Part shown: one piece after another, positions 24,189-35,320 of the stretch
Layout: the number at the start of each line of letters is the position of its first letter
How positions within the stretch are numbered: position 1 is the first letter of the stretch
NCBI GenBank assembly: GCA_946800325.1
Contig: OX326957.1
Span: 52,199,798-52,263,797, forward strand
Reading direction: 5' to 3'
Length of the DNA: 64,000 bases
Source: Luzula sylvatica
Taxonomy: Eukaryota > Streptophyta > Magnoliopsida > Poales > Juncaceae
The notes under the pieces: model-generated
Database searches by the model: none
Told to the model about the DNA's origin: nothing
The model's input: only the letters and a program-made list of their open reading frames with translations
Made by a program: the position numbers and the translations under genes

Positions 24189-25252
24189 TGAAGGAATACA
24201 GTTTCGGATTAACTGTAAAAGTGTACACAAGGATAAACGAACGTACGCGTTCGTAGACATAAGAAATAGTTTTAGTAAAACTGGCATAATTTTCAGTGGG
24301 AAACTCCAATTTGAATGATTCAAATTGGGTTAGATAGATATTGAGATTATCTAAAACTTCCATGTACAAATATGTTTCATCTGAACGAAGTATCAGTGTC
24401 GTTTTAATGGAATACCGAAAGGGTGCGCCATTTTGACATATGTTAGTAACACCGCCGTAACTTTCGCATCCGAACTCCAATTGGGCCAGGACAAATTGGG
24501 TTGGAAAGATAATAAGATTATCTACAGCTTTCGTCAAGGTTTAAAGTCGGTTGGAACGATTTAATATTTTCGTTTCAACAGAATACTGAAAGGCTGTCTG
24601 CAGTTTTCTGTTTGAAAATGTGTATATTAGATATACATACATTTTGTCCCATCCTTATTCTATGTGATATAAATATGATATTTCTCTCTCCTCTATTCAG
24701 TCCAACCTGTTGAATTAATAAGATTAATCCAGAAATAGAGAGTCATCTTTCAGAGAGTGAAAGGATGTGAAAAGAGAGAAACGAGAAAAACAGTTTTTCT
24801 CGGTTTAGAGAATCAATTCAATCAAGCAAGTTCGCCGGTGCTTCGTCTAGGCAGTTGCATCCGCGACCGACGTCTTCCGACTCAAGGTGGATACACGTAG
24901 AGGAGCGACATGTGTGGCTCTCCGATTGTGATCGAACCGGAGGAACAAGGAACGTCAACGAGAGTGAAAGGCTGTGGAAGCGTGTGGACGTGGAACGCAC
25001 GAAGACAACCGGAGACGTGTCAGGACGGTGGGAGACGTGTGGTATGGGACGCACGGGCTAGTCACCAACGTGACACCGGAGAAGGAAAGGATGCGAGCGA
25101 TCAACCCGTCGTGCGTGATCAATTTCACGCTGGTAATCGTCTATCCTACTTTGCATCGTACTCTCGAAGTCATGGCGTGATCTTGGATTTTGGGAACCGG
25201 ACCGGGCCTTCATATCCGCTGCGCGGGCCCGGGGTCGGGTGAATTCCCTTCA
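24189..25252 (+). mobile_element. Solo LTR nested inside the LTR retrotransposon
   Basis: Starts TGAAGGAAT and ends GAATTCCCTTCA, so the ends are an imperfect inverted pair (TGAAGG/CCTTCA), with the 5-base duplication ATGAC on both sides (24184-24188, 25253-25257). It has a TATAAATA at 24668-24675, internal direct repeats of about 165 bp carrying CCAATTTGAATGATTCAAATTGG-like palindromic words (first half of the element), and a G/C-rich 3' end (GCGCGGGCCCGGGG). A second, 5'-shortened copy is at 57390-58437. Open frames in it are chance frames. Confidence 0.75.
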
Positions 25253-26244
25253 ATGACAACAATGAAATTGTTGAAAATAATGAGATCTCAATATTTTGTC
25301 CCTACGTGAAAAATATGGAATCAAAATGAAACTCTAGTTATTGAGAAAATTGCATATGCACTTACAATTGATAAAGAAAAACGAGGATCTATGATAAAAT
25401 TAATTGAAAACTGTCGACAGAATACAATTATTGGCCATAATTGAAATTCACATAAGAAAGTGAAGTTGATGGACCCGAAGTCCGAAAAATACCTTATTAT
25501 GGTGATGAATTTTTATTTGTATATAAAATTAGTTTGAATGTCCATGAAGGTCTCAAAATCTATTATGTATACATTGTAACAGATTATTCATGTGCTCATT
25601 TGATTATACTATAATGAAAATTCCTGAAGGATTCAGAATCTCTTAAGCATATTATTTAATCTCCCGAGAGATATGTTTGAAGCATGTTATATTAAATAAC
25701 AAAGATCTTTGTATAAATTGAAGTAATTCGAGCATGTATGATATACTCATTTTAATATTGAGAATAGACTATATGTCTATATCTATGATCAAATTGATAG
25801 ATGCGTATTTTTCGCAGATAAATTGTATTTTTGATTATTCGAATCCCTAAAGAGGTTTAAAAGGCAAATTATGGAAACAACGAATTTGTTGTAATAAATA
25901 TAAATATTTGTCATGGATTACAAATATGTTTAATATTTTTCAGACGGAAATTTTTTTTTTATCACGAGCAACTAAGCTTGTCAAACAGTTCGTTTTCGAA
26001 ATATTTGTATCCATGAGGGGGGAAAAATGATACGCAATGCACTATTTTTCTCCTTGGTCATGTTTTTGTCTCACCGGGTTTTCATGACAAGGTTTTTAAT
26101 GAGGCATCTTATGTTGAATATGAAACATAATAATATTGCACTCTTTTTTGCTTCACCATGATTTTTGTCCCATGAGGTTTTATCTGGTAAGGTTTTAACG
26201 AGGCAGATTTTTATGCGTACAAAATCAATACATTCAAGGTGGGG

Positions 26245-26520
26245 TGTTATAAATGTGAATGTATAATATGTATAAGTGTGAAAAGGTTAGACAGTGATGA
26301 AGATGTATGAACATGGAGATATGCACATTAGAGGTTTCACACTGCAGAGATGCACATTGGAGATTTAACACTAGAGCGTTCACATTGGATGAAATGGTGT
26401 TGTGTTTCATATATAAGGATGGTTTATGTGGTTCATTTGTACAGACAATTCAGTTCAATAATAAAGACTTTCTCTCTATTTCTTGTGTTATTTTACCTTC
26501 CGTTTATAAAAAATATAATA
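26245..26520 (+). repeat. 3' LTR of the nested retrotransposon
   Basis: 276 bp, begins TGTTATAAATG right after the purine tract. It matches the 5' LTR apart from scattered substitutions, a missing ACA-side base and a short A/T insertion before its last six bases ATAATA. Confidence 0.75.
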
Positions 26521-27848
26521 AGACCATTGATTAATCATTGATTTTTTATAAACATTTTTTCTTTGTAGCCATTTAAGTGTCCTTTATTTTACACTGTAAT
26601 TTTAAGGATTTTGAGAAAACCACATCCTCATATATTAATGATGTGGACTACTTTTATCGGTTAGGTTCATGTTAGACTAAGTTTATTTAATTGTTTATCA
26701 ATTCACATGAGTTTACATGATCAAATTTGAATACAATGGAAGATGAAAAATTAACATATGAAATATTAATAACTTAATATATAATATTATAAACATACAA
26801 CGTATAGCAGTATTATTTTTGGAATTTTAATTTAAAAAATTCATCAACTATATTCGTTTTGATTTTCTCTTTATTTTAACATCCATATTAGCATAGTCCA
26901 TACATGCCATTTTCCATAATTTTAATTTGTAAAAATATTATGTAAAAAATACAATGCAAAAAATGCATTTTTACTAACAATAATTTTAATTATATTATTT
27001 ACATAGAATTTTAAATATTAATATTTATTTTTAGAAATTACAACTATACTAGTATCATATTAAACTAAGTTGATTATATTTGTGTTTTTAATCAAACAAA
27101 TTTAATATTATTTTCTTTGAAAAATAATAGAAATAAAAAAATGTTTATCCATCGAAAAAATTTATTAAATTTATTAACACTTACAAAATAGTAATGTTAT
27201 TTTTAAAAATATAAAATTAACAAAACTCATATGACTTAAAATAATTTATATTTATGTTATGCTAAATTAATTTTTTATATTATTTATTAAATTACTTTCA
27301 CTATTAAGTTTGATATTATTTATAATTTCCGTTGTATTTTGAATCAATAACAAATTATTAGTACTTGATAATTAATTATATGTTACTACGTATGTTGTAT
27401 GATTTATTATTTATAATTTATAATTTCCATTGCATTTTGATCAATAACAAATTATTAGTATTTGATAATTAATTATATGTTATTAGGTATGTTGTATGAT
27501 TTATTATTTTTTACATTTGATGTTGTATGGAATATTGTGAACAACAATGATATAACATTTGTTGTTATGTTTTTTTTGTAAAATTATGTGATACCTCATA
27601 TATTATTATTATACAATCATATTAATATAAGTGTTATTACTTGATTAAGAAAATGAAATTTGTAAAATAATTGAAAAACTTATACATAATCATAAACAAA
27701 TTATTTCAAATAATTATATTATGAAATGATATTATCAATATCATCATATTTATAAGTACTTTATATTGTAATGAAAAACATAATTAACATCATCGCTGCG
27801 CAGCGCGAGTATTCTCCTAGTTCAAATTCAAATTCAATTCACATCTAT

Positions 27849-28200
27849 GTGTTTGGATGGTATTTTAGGATTTATAAGTTTATTTTTTTGTTAGAAAATT
27901 TTAGTAATTTTGTGTACAAATCTTGTCAATACAAAAACTTAACAAACACATAAGTTATTTTTAAGAATTTCTAGTTTGTATTATAAATATTTTCTTTTTT
28001 CTTGGTTAGTGTGTATGTTTGTATTTTTGTTTTGGAATATAGCATGAAGATGATGTATATTTTCTTAACAACCAACCAAATAATATTTTACACAATTCCC
28101 TACATATTATTTTTCTTCTAAATTTCATGATTTTGAAAACTTCATTACTAAAAATTATCCGATCTTAAACTAGAAATTTATTTTGCATCCAACCAAGCCC
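27849..28200. mobile_element. MITE in the 5' flank of the broken wax-synthase copy
   Basis: Left end GTGTTTGGATGGTATTTTAGG and right end GCATCCAACCAAGCCC are inverted partners. The right end abuts CTAAGACAATATATTCTTTCC, which resumes the wax-synthase 5' flank seen before 29774. The first bases of a similar element (GGGCTTGTTTGAG) also lie left of the Helitron at 21531-21543. Confidence 0.5.
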
Positions 28201-28284
28201 TAAGACAATATATTCTTTCCAAAAACTCCACATATCCAATCTCTCTCAAGAACATCCACCCCTTCGCTCAATCCTCTTCAATTA

Positions 28285-28516
28285 ATGGATATTCCATCGG
28301 AGTTCGTAACAATCATCAAAATTTTCACCATAATCAATTTGATATTGATATATTATGCTTGTTTTGTGTCTTGTCGCATTCGTCCGGATTACCTTCAGTT
28401 TCTCTCTCTTCTCCCTATAATCTCTCTCTCCCTACCCGCATAACAATCTCATGTTTTTTTCTAGCTTGGTTATGTCTTTGATCTCTTTGATCTCTCTCGC
28501 CTCCCTACCCGGATAA
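28285..28516 (+). pseudogene. Broken wax-synthase copy
   Basis: The ATG at 28285 opens a frame matching the first 50 or so residues of the intact copies (MDIPSEF..., then QFLSLLPIISLSL) and stops at TAA (28441-28443). Shortly after, the nucleotide sequence still matches the TTTTTTCTAGCTTGGTTATG and TCTCTCGCCTCCCTACCC parts of the gene at 29774, with a deletion between them, and the homology ends near 28516. Only the N-terminal fifth survives; no catalytic block remains. Confidence 0.85.
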
Positions 28517-29773
28517 GCGGATACGACGGTCGGAATCACTGTTCACCGTCGAAAACACTGTTCCGTCGAAATCAGAGGGGAGGAAAACAGCAGCGATTCA
28601 GTCGGTGTTGCACTGATGGCCTGAGCAGTCCGGCGAGCGTGGAGGAATGCCGATTCAAGCGGTGGGGATGGTTTGCAGTCTAGGGGTGCAAACGAAGGGG
28701 TGCGAGTAGTTTTCTCTCCGAAGATGAATTTTCTTTTTTTCCAAAATGTATTCTTCAAAGCTTTATATAAATTTGCTAGTCTTCATTTGAGTGCAGTATA
28801 AACAATCAACAAGTAATTAACTTGAATGCATGTAAATTGCAAATCTGATGTTTTTCGACCAATAACCAATCCTAATAATTGTTTGAATAGATGATGTAAC
28901 GCAATTCTTTTATAATACACATTTGCACTAAATAACAAAAAATAAGATAATTTTCATGCTCACAACAATATCAAGTAAGTTTTCTTGCACAGAGCTCAAC
29001 ACAATCGAAATTCATTTTCTCTAATACAAATATATCATGATGTTCTAGTAGGATCTTTTTTGTTTTTTGAGCAAGGACAAGAGGTAACAAGTTCATTCTA
29101 GTACTTTTTTTTGGTAATCATGCGCTCTAAATTTTTTTTTTTTTTTGCGACAAATTTGGATATCAAGGTGATTTTTGGAGGAATTTGTTAGTAGCAAATA
29201 AACCATAAAGTTAAGCCTATGAAGGAAAGAGTTGTGAAGTAATTAATTAGTGCACGAAAAGTTACTAAGAAAATAAGAAGTGAGATGTCATAGTCAGACG
29301 TAGACCGTGATTTTATTTCGCATGATTTTTTGATTTGGAGACAAAATTACAATTTCGAATAAATTATAGAAAATTTGGATGAATTACAGTTCCAATTGGA
29401 TACAAACTACAATCTCAAAATAGGATAATAAAGAAGAGATACACTACAAAACAAAATCTTCATTCAATTGTATTTATAACGGTTTTAATGAACACAGTCT
29501 GCAACATTATTTCTAAACTCCCCCAAATAACACTCCTAACTATCTTCCATGACACTATTATTTTCTTTTCTTTTCTTTATTGAGATAAAGTAGTGAGAAT
29601 ATCCATTAAAAAATATCCACACTTTCCGCAAGTTCAGAGAAATATATAATTGTCGGAATTAACGACAGTTAATTAGTGCAAAGTCAACTCACATCTATAA
29701 CATTATATTCTTTCCAAAAACTCAATCATATTCAATCTCAAGTTTCTTCATCCCTTGCATTCAATCCTCTTCA
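28517..29773. other. Unassigned G/C-richer patch, then duplicated wax-synthase flank
   Basis: 28517-28760 is less A/T-rich than its surroundings and has an open minus-strand frame (28543-28758) with no family signature; it may be a fragment of an unrelated exon. From about 28930 to 29773 the sequence resembles 20783-21508 plus the immediate 5' flank of the wax-synthase genes. Confidence 0.45.
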
Positions 29774-30784
29774 ATGGATATTCAATCTGACCTCCGAACC
29801 ATCCCCATAGTTTTCACCATTGTCAATTTCATCTTGATCTATGCTCGTTTCGTGTCTTCTCGCCTTCGTCCCGGTCTCCTTCGGTTTCTCTCTCTTCTCC
29901 CGGTAATCTCTCTCCTCCCCTTCATCCCTTTTCTCTTCTCGACTATCCATTTTAGAACAAACTCAGGCTTTTTTCTAGCTTGGTTATGTCTCTTCAAACT
30001 TCTACTACTCGCTTTCGGTGGAGGCCCGCTCGATCCATCTCTTTCTTTGATCTCTTTCGTCTCTCTCGCCTCTTTACCCATAAAATTACGCACTCAAACT
30101 AAAACCACCGATCGAAAAGACCAAAATTCATCTCCAAATTTCAAATCTCCAATATACCTCCTATCAACCGCGATTAAAGCAGTCTTATTTGGCTGTCTTC
30201 TCTCTCTCTACCGTTACAAAAATCAAATGCACCCTTATACACTTTACCTCGTACAATCTTTCCATATCTATCTCTCGCTCGAAGTAATGCTTGCTACGGC
30301 CGCTATATTGGCCGGTTTACTACTTAACATGGAGCTCGAACCCCAATTCAACAAACCCTATTTTTCCACGTCGTTACGTGATTTCTGGGGTAGGAGGTGG
30401 AATTTAATGGTTTCTGCAATTCTTCGTCCTTCGGTATACGAACCGGTACGAAGTTGTCTCGGTCGTGGTACGGCAACAATTGCTACATTTGCAATATCTG
30501 GTATTATGCATGAATTAATGTTTTATTATATTACTTTGATTCCTCCAAGTGGAGTAGCCATGTTCTTCTTTCTGTTGCACGGTGTTTGCACCGCAATTGA
30601 GGGATGGTGGGCCGAACATGAGAAATGGTGGAGACCGCCTAAGGTATTGGGGATGATCGGTACGATAGCATTTGTGTCTGGTACGAGTTTTCTATTTTTC
30701 TTTCCTGCAATGTTGAGGGGAGATGCATTGGAGAAGGGGTTATTGGAGATTGAGGCCATGATGGGGTTGTTCACTGGTGCATGA
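29774..30784 (+). CDS. Wax-synthase-type MBOAT acyltransferase, copy 2
   Basis: Single exon, 336 residues, colinear with the gene at 19775-20782 and closely similar, including RDFWGRRWNLMVSAILRPSV, SGIMHELMFYYITLIPPSG with the MBOAT histidine, FFLLHGVCTAIEGWWAEHEK and the identical C-terminus LLEIEAMMGLFTGA. Expected to be a multi-pass endoplasmic reticulum enzyme of wax-ester synthesis. Differences cluster in the loop between the N-terminal helices and the catalytic half (RTQTKTTDRKDQ). No disabling change is visible. Confidence 0.92.
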   Translation: MDIQSDLRTIPIVFTIVNFILIYARFVSSRLRPGLLRFLSLLPVISLLPFIPFLFSTIHFRTNSGFFLAWLCLFKLLLLAFGGGPLDPSLSLISFVSLASLPIKLRTQTKTTDRKDQNSSPNFKSPIYLLSTAIKAVLFGCLLSLYRYKNQMHPYTLYLVQSFHIYLSLEVMLATAAILAGLLLNMELEPQFNKPYFSTSLRDFWGRRWNLMVSAILRPSVYEPVRSCLGRGTATIATFAISGIMHELMFYYITLIPPSGVAMFFFLLHGVCTAIEGWWAEHEKWWRPPKVLGMIGTIAFVSGTSFLFFFPAMLRGDALEKGLLEIEAMMGLFTGA

Positions 30785-31141
30785 TGAGTTCATGAGAGAT
30801 TAATTGGTCTAATATTTGTTTATCCAATAAATTGGTAGGTTTGAATATATTTGAAGTTATTTTTATTTTCAGTTTTGGATCTCTCTTTGCAAAAAAAATA
30901 AACACTTAATAATTGTTTTTTTTCAGAGTAAAATAAGACGAGATCTGTTCATTTTCAATTCATTTTAACAACTATTTGCTAAATAATATAAATGAATTAT
31001 AAGAAAGGATGAAATTTAATCTTTCCTTGCAATGAGATATGTGGAATCAACTAAGTACCTTGCCTAATTAACCAAAAAAATAAATATTACACGAATCTGC
31101 ATCCAACAGAATAATTGGTAAGATCAAAACCAGTACAAAAT
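30785..31141. other. Convergent intergenic region between wax-synthase copies 2 and 3
   Basis: About 360 bases of A/T-rich 3' flank shared by two convergent genes. No other feature seen. Confidence 0.5.
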
Positions 31142-32176
31142 TCAAGCCAAAGCCGGTACGATGAACCCAATTAATTTTCTAAATCCCTCCTCCACTGAAC
31201 GCAACAAAGCAAAATTCTCTTCGATGACCAAATCGGGTATCCCGTTTCTCAAGAGTTGTGGAAAGAACAACCAATAACCGGTACTCGCAAAAAATCCAAT
31301 GGTAAGTACCGGCCTTACCGATTTAGGCGGTACTGACCAATTTTTATGTTTAGCACACCACCCCTCCAATGCAGTACAAACTCCATGCAATACAAAGAAC
31401 AAAGTGACCTCTCCAGTTGGGTTTTTCAGAGTTACGTAATAAAACAAAATTTCGTGCATGAGACCCGACACTGCAAATGTAGCGACTGTACCGGTGCCAG
31501 TACCGTACCGGGCTCGTACCAGGTTATATACCGTAAGTCGAAGAATGTCAGAAACCATTAAATTCCATCTCCTGCCCCAAAGATCTCGTAAAGAGTTCGA
31601 CAAATATGGCTTATTGAATTGGGGTTCGAGTTCAGTTTTGAGCAATAAGCGAGCAAAAATAGCAGTGATGTAAAGAACTAAATCGACTTGCAGATACATG
31701 TGTAAACAATACAAGGAGAAAATTACGTAATAGTTTAATTGGTCTGTGTAACTGTAGAGAGAGAAAATGACGGAGAGAAAACCCAATTTGATTGCAGCTG
31801 GGTAGAAAGAATTCAACGAATTAATGGATCCATTTTTACCTTCTGGGTTGTTGGTAGGCTTGATTGGCAGAGTACAGAGAGGAATAAAATGGAGGAGAGA
31901 GAGTGAGGGATCGAGAGGTGGAAGGTCGAAACAGAGGAGGAGAAGCTTGAATATCGAGAGCCAAGTGAGGAAGAAAGCAGAAACTACTCGAAAATGGATA
32001 GTGGAGAAGAGAAAAGGGGGGAAAGGAAGAACAAAGAGAATCGGAAGGATACCAATCAACCGAGAAAGACCCGGACGGAGATGGGCACAGGCGAAACGAG
32101 CGTACGCGAGGAGGAGGAAGACTGAGACGGCGTACTTCGGCAAGGCTTGGATATCCTCGGAGAAGGAGAACCCCAT
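31142..32176 (-). CDS. Wax-synthase-type MBOAT acyltransferase, copy 3
   Basis: Single exon on the minus strand, 344 residues. Same family as the two plus-strand copies but clearly more diverged: RDLWGRRWNLMVSDILRLTV instead of RDFWGRRWN, SGLMHEILFYYVTLKNPTGE with the MBOAT histidine kept, FFVLHGVCTALEGWCAKHKNW and a longer C-terminus ending FIVPALA. The two conserved blocks are intact, so it is probably active, perhaps with another substrate preference (inference). The start is the first Met (MGFSFSEDIQALPKYAVSV), aligned with the other copies; a GA repeat lies just upstream in the 5' UTR (about 32185-32202). The opposite-strand frame over it is its shadow. Confidence 0.9.
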   Translation of the reverse strand: MGFSFSEDIQALPKYAVSVFLLLAYARFACAHLRPGLSRLIGILPILFVLPFPPFLFSTIHFRVVSAFFLTWLSIFKLLLLCFDLPPLDPSLSLLHFIPLCTLPIKPTNNPEGKNGSINSLNSFYPAAIKLGFLSVIFSLYSYTDQLNYYVIFSLYCLHMYLQVDLVLYITAIFARLLLKTELEPQFNKPYLSNSLRDLWGRRWNLMVSDILRLTVYNLVRARYGTGTGTVATFAVSGLMHEILFYYVTLKNPTGEVTLFFVLHGVCTALEGWCAKHKNWSVPPKSVRPVLTIGFFASTGYWLFFPQLLRNGIPDLVIEENFALLRSVEEGFRKLIGFIVPALA

Positions 32177-32742
32177 CGGATCCAGAGAGAGAGAGAGAGA
32201 GATGGACAGAGATTCTTGCAGGAAGACAAGATTTTGTCAGTTTAATTTATTGATTGAGGGAATCACATATCACGTAATGCTTGAACTGCAAACGATTTGG
32301 GCTTGGCTTCAAATTGATTGATGTGTGGTGGATGACTTTTAGGCAAAAATTCGCTTGATGGCCTAAATAAGTGAAAGAAAGATTGTACGGTTGGACCAAA
32401 TCGGCCTGGACCTCACTGTATTTGGATAATTTAAGATTGAGGACGTGTAATTATGATTTTTATCTTTTACGTTTTCAAGTGATATTAATAATTAATTTGT
32501 TTTTGTAATTAATGATTTTTATTTGTTATGTATAAGTACGGTGTTAGTGATTAATGATTAATTAAAAATTTAATTAATATCAAATTAATATGTATTTTTA
32601 TTTGTACGTTGAAATCAATAATTAGTTCATTCTTTTGTGTTAATAGCATTGTTAATTCTCCCCACTAACATTTCTTGAAATACGAATATAAAATAGAAGA
32701 AATAAGTTGTGGGAGCAAATTAAAATATTTTTTAAACATTTT
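32177..32742. other. 5' flank of wax-synthase copy 3
   Basis: Upstream region of the minus-strand gene, then A/T-rich DNA. No gene seen. Confidence 0.45.
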
Positions 32743-33155
32743 GCTTGGTTTGACCGTAGATGGGGAAGGGAAGTGAAGATTATTTTCATGTTTAGTCTGA
32801 AATAAAAAATAAATTAAAGGGAAAGCAAGAGAAATGGATACCCAACTATAATTTTAAATGAAGATGATGAAGAAATGTGATTAGGAAAAAAATAATTATT
32901 TATATATATATCATATTTTGAATTTTTTTGATATTTAAGATATGTTTTATTTTAGAAATTTACATTATTATAGTTTGTAAAAATTAATTTGTTATATTTA
33001 TATAAATTATTTTAAAATAAAAAATATAATATAATATATATAATTGTATCTTTCTTTCCTTCTCTTCCAAATCAAGTATAGATAAGTTAATTTTTTTTAC
33101 CCTCATATTTTTTTTTCATTTCCTTTCTTGCCTACCCTTTGTCCCCAAACCAAGC
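32743..33155. mobile_element. MITE with GCTTGGTTTG termini
   Basis: Left end GCTTGGTTTGACCGTAGATG; right end read on the other strand GCTTGGTTTGGGGACAAAGG, so the outer ten bases match exactly and the next part loosely. The core is A/T-rich and non-coding. No clear target duplication. Confidence 0.5.
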
Positions 33156-34526
33156 AGCGCATAAGCATCTACCTTGTTTAAATTACAATGAAGCCATATT
33201 TTTTTTTTGGATTATTTTAATTTTAATTTATTAGTAAATAAATGTTAACTGTCTATTAATTTAATTAAAAAAATTTATGTTAAATAATTAACACAAGATT
33301 TTAATATAATAAAGAGATATTTTACTATGCCCCAAGATTTCCCCCATCATATTATGTATATTCTAATTATCACAATTAACACACTTAATTAATATGATAA
33401 TTAAAATAAAACACATAATTAACGATTTTAGTTCATATTATTTCAAATTTAATAATTCAAATAAATATTAATTATATATTAATTATTTGTTAATTATAGT
33501 TTTTATGTTAAATAAATATGTTAAAATATGATATAAAGGTAAATGATGTGTTTTGTAAAATCAGGAGACACTTGAGAACTAAAATATGAAAGTATTCGAT
33601 TGGGTTTATAAAACTCGGTGATTCTCTCGCTCGTTTAAACCTGTCAATTAATGATGATTTATGCTAATTAACTCACCAGATTTTTAAAATCAGGTGATGA
33701 GTTTTAAAAATCAGTTTTGAATTAGTTTTGAAATATTTCTGAAAATCGAGTTATTTTTCAATTTCCAGAAATGCTCCTTTCGTTTTTTGTTTTGGGAAAA
33801 ATTTCCGTCGAAAGAAAGAAAAAGCAAGAAAGAGATGTGTTAAATATTTGATATAATATTTATTCTGATTCATATATGGGCTTGGACTTTTAGTGAATTT
33901 TCAAATATATAATTACTCGAAAATATTGTATATAATGGATCATATTGATAATTTTAAAATCATAAAATTACTAATTTTATTGTATTACATACAAAAATTA
34001 TTCTTTCACAAAGTATAATTATGCATGTATCTGGACTAATTATTATTTAAAAATCTAGACGAGCACACTAGTAATTTTCAAAATTAATTTTGAAGAGCAT
34101 GGATATATGATTTCTAATTTTGTTTTAAAATACAATAATATAATTATATATATTCACTACTACTTCCTCTCTAATCCCTAAATAGATCTGCCAAGACTTG
34201 TGTGTTTTTCTATGTTCAATGTGAGAGCTTTATTTTGAAGAAACAAATTGTTGGTATATATTAGAGTGAAGCAATCAAAAAGATGGCCATGTTATTTACC
34301 ATTATTTGCCATAATTCCATTTAAGTGATAGGTTTTAAGCACTACTTATCATTGTATAAACATTACACAAAATTTGTAAAATCTGTAATGTGATAAGAAA
34401 ATACATGACATGCTCATTTCGCCCGTTACAATTTAATCTAAGCACCCGACATGCGAAAAATTCTGCAAAAACACGAAAAAAGGGTAGTCATTTACTCTAA
34501 ATAATCTTCTAATAGTCGCATTATTC
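33156..34526. other. Intergenic A/T-rich DNA with a decayed foldback-element relic
   Basis: 33725-33777 (TTGAAATATTTCTGAAAATCG, TTATTTTTC, then CAGAAATGCTCC) resembles the right end of the foldback element at 58664-59335. The block near 33319 (TTTTACTATGCCCCAAGATTTC) resembles the left end of the MITE at 36822. No gene seen. Confidence 0.35.
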
Positions 34527-35248
34527 TCAAGCTTCAATCAGTTTCCTTCTAGATGGTACAACTCTAACAGCGTACTCCTCACCGGTATGCTTATCAATGC
34601 GCACCACCCATCGGTTCTGCTTTACCTGTGCCGGGACCCGCCAAACCTTGACCCCACCACCAATAGGCAAAAGATCGACTCTGGCCCCACCATGGTCACA
34701 CTTTGCATCTCTCCAATCTCCTCGAGACAACACGTTATACTCCATAACAACTCCACCCCGCTCGTTCGCAGCCCCATCTCGTGCCACATGGACTATTCCG
34801 TCATAACCATCTATTTGGCAATCTACCAGCACGAAATCGGCCCCTCTATACGCTCTCGCGAGTAGCTCACTAGCATCACCTATTATGAACTCAACTTGAT
34901 TGGCTTCCAATCCTAGAAGATCGACAGACGCATTTAGCTCCTTGAAGCTGTTTAAAATAATAAAACTTATTTAATAATCAAAATATATCATTTACTAGTT
35001 ATTAAAAAATATATATAGTACCTCGGGACGATGCAAATGACTCGGCCGCCAGTCTGCCTTGCAGCGGCGGCTAGAGCTAGAGTGGTGGGGCCCGCAGAAT
35101 TTTTACAGGCCTCCACCATTAACTTGGCACCACTTCCGGCAGCCAATGCAGAGATGAACTCGGCTATGTTCAGTTGATTCGGCGTGCCGGTTGCAGATTT
35201 GAGGGTTTGGAGGTAGGCCTTCGTAGCATTCTCTATGGACCAAGTCAT
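34527..35248 (-). CDS. DUF1442 protein, two-exon copy
   Basis: Plant DUF1442 family, with a methyltransferase-like Rossmann fold by family annotation but no demonstrated reaction that I know of. Exon 1 is 35022-35248 and exon 2 34527-34947; 648 nt, 215 residues, GT-AG intron of 74 bases. Family marks are MTWSIENATKAYLQTLKSAT, AEFISALAAGSGAKLMVEAC, TGGRVICIVPR, QVEFIIGDASELL, ADFVLVDCQIDG, VVMEYNV, LLPIGGGVKVWRV and the C-terminal RWVVRIDKHTGEEYAVR. The exon join falls after the PR of IVPR. A TATA-like CTATATAAAC lies at 35311-35320. This is the only copy here that keeps the family's full central region. Confidence 0.88.
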
Positions 35249-35310
35249 ATTTTTTTTCTTTTTTCCTTTGTTAGGTTTTCTTGGATGGAGAATTGGTCTA
35301 GAGATTGTAT

Positions 35311-35320
35311 GTTTATATAG
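35311..35320 (-). promoter_or_regulatory. Probable TATA box of the minus-strand DUF1442 gene
   Basis: CTATATAAAC on the minus strand, 63-72 bases upstream of the ATG, a normal distance for a short plant 5' UTR. Confidence 0.5.

Larger units (their letters stand above)
21673..26520 (+). mobile_element. Degenerate LTR retrotransposon (probably Ty1/copia)
   Basis: LTRs at 21673-21942 and 26245-26520, both starting TGTTATAAATGTGAATG, with a 5-base target duplication AGACC (21668-21672 and 26521-26525). After the left LTR comes CGTTATCAGCACGA, a junction sequence I associate with plant copia elements; before the right LTR a purine tract AAGGTGGGG. The LTRs share a TATATAAG promoter motif and an AATAAAG signal. 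The interior shows no gag or pol frame that I can follow, and 1064 bp of it is a nested solo LTR (24189-25252). The right LTR has a short insertion near its end. Confidence 0.8.
21559..27820 (+). mobile_element. Helitron (non-autonomous) with nested LTR retrotransposon
   Basis: The 3' end carries the Helitron signature: a perfect 12-base palindrome CGCTGCGCAGCG (27794-27805), 11 bases, then CTAG (27817-27820) followed by T. The outer parts 21559-21672 and 26526-27820 match, in order, the reverse complement of 46507-47716, which fixes a body of about 1.4 kb without the insertion. The 5' end (TCTTATTTTG near 21559) is approximate and is not preceded by the expected A. No RepHel protein is encoded. 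Related copies lie at 37735-38780, 46507-47716 and 59633-60420. Confidence 0.75.

Noticed and set aside
23959..24537. Long minus-strand open frame (192 codons)
   Set aside because: It lies almost wholly inside the solo LTR, is made of its internal direct repeats, and the related copy at 57405-57662 is interrupted; no known domain.
28543..28758. Minus-strand 71-codon frame next to the broken wax-synthase copy
   Set aside because: No recognisable domain; left as an unassigned G/C-richer patch.
31824..32321. Plus-strand open frame opposite wax-synthase copy 3
   Set aside because: Antisense shadow of a well-supported coding sequence. The same applies to the minus-strand frames at 19843-20175 and 29839-30093.
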